A DNA stretch of 6,813 bases, taken from contig PLEU01000167.1 in NCBI GenBank assembly GCA_003136515.1, positions 8,011 through 14,823 of the forward strand, written 5' to 3'. Of the stretch, positions 4,771 to 6,813 are shown in pieces. Both the position numbers and the translations under genes were made by a program. This stretch comes from Spartobacteria bacterium (GTDB taxonomy: Bacteria; Verrucomicrobiota; Verrucomicrobiae; Chthoniobacterales; UBA6821). Numbering within the stretch: position 1 is the first letter of the stretch; each line of letters opens with the position of its first letter. The notes beneath the pieces were generated by a model. The model did no database searches and was not told the DNA's origin. It saw nothing but the letters and a program-made list of their open reading frames with translations.

Positions 4771-6183
4771 TTATCCACTCACCTTGTCGGCAATCTCTTC
4801 CGCTGGATAAGTCCAGATCTCCGAGAGTGTAGGGTGGTAATGAGGAATCTTGGCAAAGACCCCAGCTGTAGCCTGAAAGGCCATAGCCACCACAATTTCA
4901 TGAATTAGTTCGGATGCCTCAGGCCCTACCACGGCCGCACCAAGAATCAGGCCACTTTTGGCATCTGCAATCAGTTTTACAAATCCGTCGGTTTCCCCCA
5001 TCACGATCGATTTGCCATGATCGGCGAAGGGATAGCTGGCGGCTATTACGTCATAACCTGACTCCCGGGCCTCCTGCTCACTCATGCCGCACGCAGCCAT
5101 CTGCGGCTCCGAAAAGCAGGCGAAAAGCTTCAGCCGGTAATCAAGTGCAGCAGGAGTTCCTTCATTTATGAATGCCGCAGCATTCCTGGCCGCCAACTCC
5201 CCTTGGGTGATCGCAATATGAACCACTTCATAGGGGCCACAGCAATCTCCAGCTGCAAAGAGGTGAGCCGTTGTCGTGCGCTGCTCCAAGTCGGTGCAGA
5301 TTTGGCGCCCCTGCAGAGCCACTCCCGCTTTTTCCAGGCCCATACCATCAACCCGGGGGTGACGCCCCAAGGCATTGAGAACTATCTCCGCCGTGACATT
5401 TTTTCCCACACCCCCCTGCTCAAAAACAACGCTCACACCTCTCTGCCCGCCGAAGATCTTATCAACCCGCCTGACCCTGGTTCCGCATTCAACTATGATT
5501 CCTCGCTTGCGAAACGCTGCGGCTATGGCTTCCGCCACATCGTGATCGGATCCTGTGAGTAGTTGGGTATTGCGCTGGATGATCGTCACTTTCGCTCCGA
5601 GTCCATTCAGATAATGGGCCATTTCCAGCGCCACCGGACCTCCACCCAGCACGATTGCAGAGGATGGTATCTCTGTTAGTTCCAGCATCTCGTCACTGAT
5701 GAGACAATGTTCCATCCCAGGAATCGCGGGCTGATTCACAACGGAGCCTGTCGCGATGCAGCCCGTGCGAAACGATATAATTTCCTCCCCTATACCCGCA
5801 TCACGTGATCGCACCAGAATCGTGTGTGGGTCAAGAAACGTCCCTTGCCCGCGCAAAAAATCGAACCCTCCTCCTTCCAATTGTTGTCTGCGATAATCCG
5901 CAAACTCCCCTATGATGCGACGTTTTCGGGCGATTATTTTACCGCCATCAAACCCGATCTTCTCCGCATTCAGTCCAAATTCCTTCGCGTGACGGAGTGT
6001 CAGGAAGCGATTTGCTGATTCGATCAGGGTCTTGCTCGGCATGCATCCGCGTAAAATACAAAGACCGCCAACCTCTTCGCCTCCCTCAATCACGATCGTT
6101 GATAGCCCCAGTGATACAGCCGTGCGAGCTGCTGCATATCCTCCACTGCCTCCGCCGATGACTGCAAAATCGTATTCCTTCAT
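4771..6183 (-). CDS. FAD-dependent pyridine nucleotide-disulfide oxidoreductase (dihydrolipoyl dehydrogenase/mercuric reductase family)
   Basis: Cytoplasmic flavoenzyme that should pass electrons between NAD(P)H, FAD and a Cys pair to a disulfide or similar substrate. It has 470 residues, normal for the family. Features in order: FAD Rossmann motif VIGGGSGG (8-15) with Glu33 at the ribose position; redox pair Cys42/Cys47 in GGLCILRGCMPSK; second Rossmann motif GGGPVALEM (180-188) for NAD(P); AAGDC (310-314), FAD contact; dimer-domain segment FSEPQMAACGMSEQEA (357-372); GPEASELIHE (420-429); and the catalytic HPTLSE (450-455), His450 with Glu455. The ATG at 6183 is chosen because MKEYDFAVIGGG gives a family-like N-terminus; a GTG at 6198 would add five residues, and neither has a good ribosome site. 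It is called a true disulfide reductase by family, but no pyruvate or 2-oxoacid dehydrogenase genes are near. It also lacks the N-terminal heavy-metal domain and C-terminal Cys-Cys of MerA. Substrate unknown; the lpdA symbol is not justified. Confidence 0.9.
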   Translation of the reverse strand: MKEYDFAVIGGGSGGYAAARTAVSLGLSTIVIEGGEEVGGLCILRGCMPSKTLIESANRFLTLRHAKEFGLNAEKIGFDGGKIIARKRRIIGEFADYRRQQLEGGGFDFLRGQGTFLDPHTILVRSRDAGIGEEIISFRTGCIATGSVVNQPAIPGMEHCLISDEMLELTEIPSSAIVLGGGPVALEMAHYLNGLGAKVTIIQRNTQLLTGSDHDVAEAIAAAFRKRGIIVECGTRVRRVDKIFGGQRGVSVVFEQGGVGKNVTAEIVLNALGRHPRVDGMGLEKAGVALQGRQICTDLEQRTTTAHLFAAGDCCGPYEVVHIAITQGELAARNAAAFINEGTPAALDYRLKLFACFSEPQMAACGMSEQEARESGYDVIAASYPFADHGKSIVMGETDGFVKLIADAKSGLILGAAVVGPEASELIHEIVVAMAFQATAGVFAKIPHYHPTLSEIWTYPAEEIADKVSG

Positions 6184-6331
6184 GAGGCGAATGTGCACTC
6201 AGTATCCGTACTAGTAAAATGGATTCGGAGGCGCAATCACTACTGATTAGAAATCCTCCTCCCCCTACCGTGCGTCTTTCTAAATGTTTTCTTCAGCACT
6301 CATGTTTCGTCCACCATATCTTGTATCACGA

Positions 6332-6337
6332 TATAAT
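6332..6337 (+). promoter_or_regulatory. Candidate -10 element of gyrB in the divergent intergenic region
   Basis: A perfect TATAAT lies in the 295-nt region (6184-6478) between the divergent reductase and gyrB genes. No good -35 is found at 16-18 nt upstream, so the call rests on the -10 alone. Transcription from it would give gyrB a leader of about 135 nt. The rest of the region is unassigned apart from a polypyrimidine stretch near 6250-6267, an AGGAGG at 6396-6401 and a hairpin near the gyrB start. I see no convincing promoter for the reductase on the minus strand. Confidence 0.35.
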
Positions 6338-6431
6338 TGCCGTACCAAGATGCTGTGTTTTCAGCGTTAATTCGGGTCAAAAAAGCGTTGCCCGCAGGAG
6401 GCTCCATCCCTACCTTGAAACGATAACAAGA

Positions 6432-6459
6432 CGGTTCCGATTTTCCCGCTCGGAAACCG
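6432..6459 (+). promoter_or_regulatory. Hairpin in the gyrB leader
   Basis: CGGTTCCGA (6432-6440) pairs with TCGG plus AACCG (6450-6459) as 9 bp with a single bulged A and a 9-nt TTTTCCCGC loop. It ends 19 nt before the gyrB ATG and has no T-run on either strand, so it is not a terminator. It could affect ribosome access or mRNA stability. The structure is seen in the sequence; a regulatory role is inference. Confidence 0.35.
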
Positions 6460-6478
6460 CAAATAAACAGAAGTTCCC

Positions 6479-6813
6479 ATGGCCAAAAACCCTCCTTCCG
6501 ACCCCTCCCCGGCATTCGATGAAAGTGATCTCCCCGAGAAGCAGAATACTGCGGGGGGACAGGTCTATGGTGCGGCCCAAATCGACAAGCTGGAGGGACT
6601 CGAAGCTGTTCGCAAGCGCCCCGGGATGTACATCGGCGATCCTGATGAACGGGGTCTGCATCATTGCGTTTTCGAGGTGCTCGACAATTCCATCGATGAG
6701 CATCTAGCCGGGTATTGCAACAAGGTTGAAGTAACTATTCACTCCGACGGATCGGTCTCCATTCGGGACAACGGACGCGGTATTCCGGTCGAGGTTCATC
6801 CGAAGTTCAAAAT
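6479..6813 (+). CDS. gyrB: DNA gyrase subunit B, N-terminal ATPase part (3' end outside window)
   Basis: ATP-hydrolysing subunit of the type II topoisomerase that introduces negative supercoils. The first 111 codons are present and the gene runs off the right edge. GHKL ATPase features are clear: [18 protein letters not shown] (37-54); [14 protein letters not shown] (65-78), with Glu66 matching the E. coli catalytic base Glu42 and Asn70 matching the Mg-ligand Asn46; and RDNGRGIP (96-103), with Asp97 matching the adenine-binding Asp73. The wording DERGLHHC with EHLAG favours GyrB over ParE. About 24 residues precede the point where E. coli GyrB begins, a low-complexity Pro/Asp/Ser stretch. The start is well fixed: an in-frame TAA lies at 6464-6466 and the ATG at 6479 is the first start codon after it. 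There is no Shine-Dalgarno. It is divergent from the reductase gene. Confidence 0.96.
   Translation, partial: MAKNPPSDPSPAFDESDLPEKQNTAGGQVYGAAQIDKLEGLEAVRKRPGMYIGDPDERGLHHCVFEVLDNSIDEHLAGYCNKVEVTIHSDGSVSIRDNGRGIPVEVHPKFK

Noticed and set aside
4771..6183. Mercuric reductase for mercury resistance
   Set aside because: No N-terminal metal-binding domain, no C-terminal Cys-Cys pair and no other mer genes.
6219..6707. 162-residue open frame on the + strand
   Set aside because: It runs into gyrB in another frame, is rich in Arg, Pro and Ser without a domain, and the gyrB frame is certain.

Overview
The window looks like ordinary chromosomal DNA from a Gram-negative-type bacterium of moderate GC content. 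My best guess is Verrucomicrobiota, perhaps the Opitutae. This rests on how the GyrB N-terminus reads ([14 protein letters not shown], then [13 protein letters not shown]), on the weak Shine-Dalgarno signals of most genes, and on the mix of housekeeping genes. It is recognition from memory and no search was run.

Bases 1-2530 hold the 3' part of a malonate decarboxylase (mdc) operon on the + strand. It contains the C-terminal third of mdcD (beta subunit), mdcE (gamma subunit), mdcG (holo-ACP synthase) and mdcB (triphosphoribosyl-dephospho-CoA synthase). MdcB makes the prosthetic-group precursor and MdcG attaches it to the acyl carrier subunit. MdcD and MdcE then decarboxylate the malonyl thioester on that carrier. 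The alpha subunit (mdcA) and carrier (mdcC) should lie upstream of the window. No mdcH follows mdcB. The genes are tightly packed: a 9-nt gap for D/E (15 nt if mdcE starts at its GTG), a 4-nt overlap for E/G and a 24-nt gap for G/B.

Bases 2531-2888 carry a tRNA-Leu(UAG) gene with a plausible sigma70-like promoter. Next come cysK (cysteine synthase, + strand, 2889-3854) and a gene for a single-pass membrane protein with a TPR-like extracytoplasmic domain (+ strand, 4010-4675). The latter converges on a minus-strand flavoprotein disulfide reductase of the dihydrolipoyl dehydrogenase/mercuric reductase family (4771-6183). Both convergent genes end in small hairpins.

The reductase is divergent from gyrB, which runs off the window end at 6813. 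The 295-nt region between them contains a perfect TATAAT and a 9-bp hairpin just upstream of the gyrB start codon.

I see no CRISPR array, insertion sequence, phage gene or evident new system. The most useful observations are the NADPH-like cofactor site and altered redox motif of the orphan reductase, the missing mdcH together with the in-frame mdcG/mdcB junction, and the structured gyrB leader.
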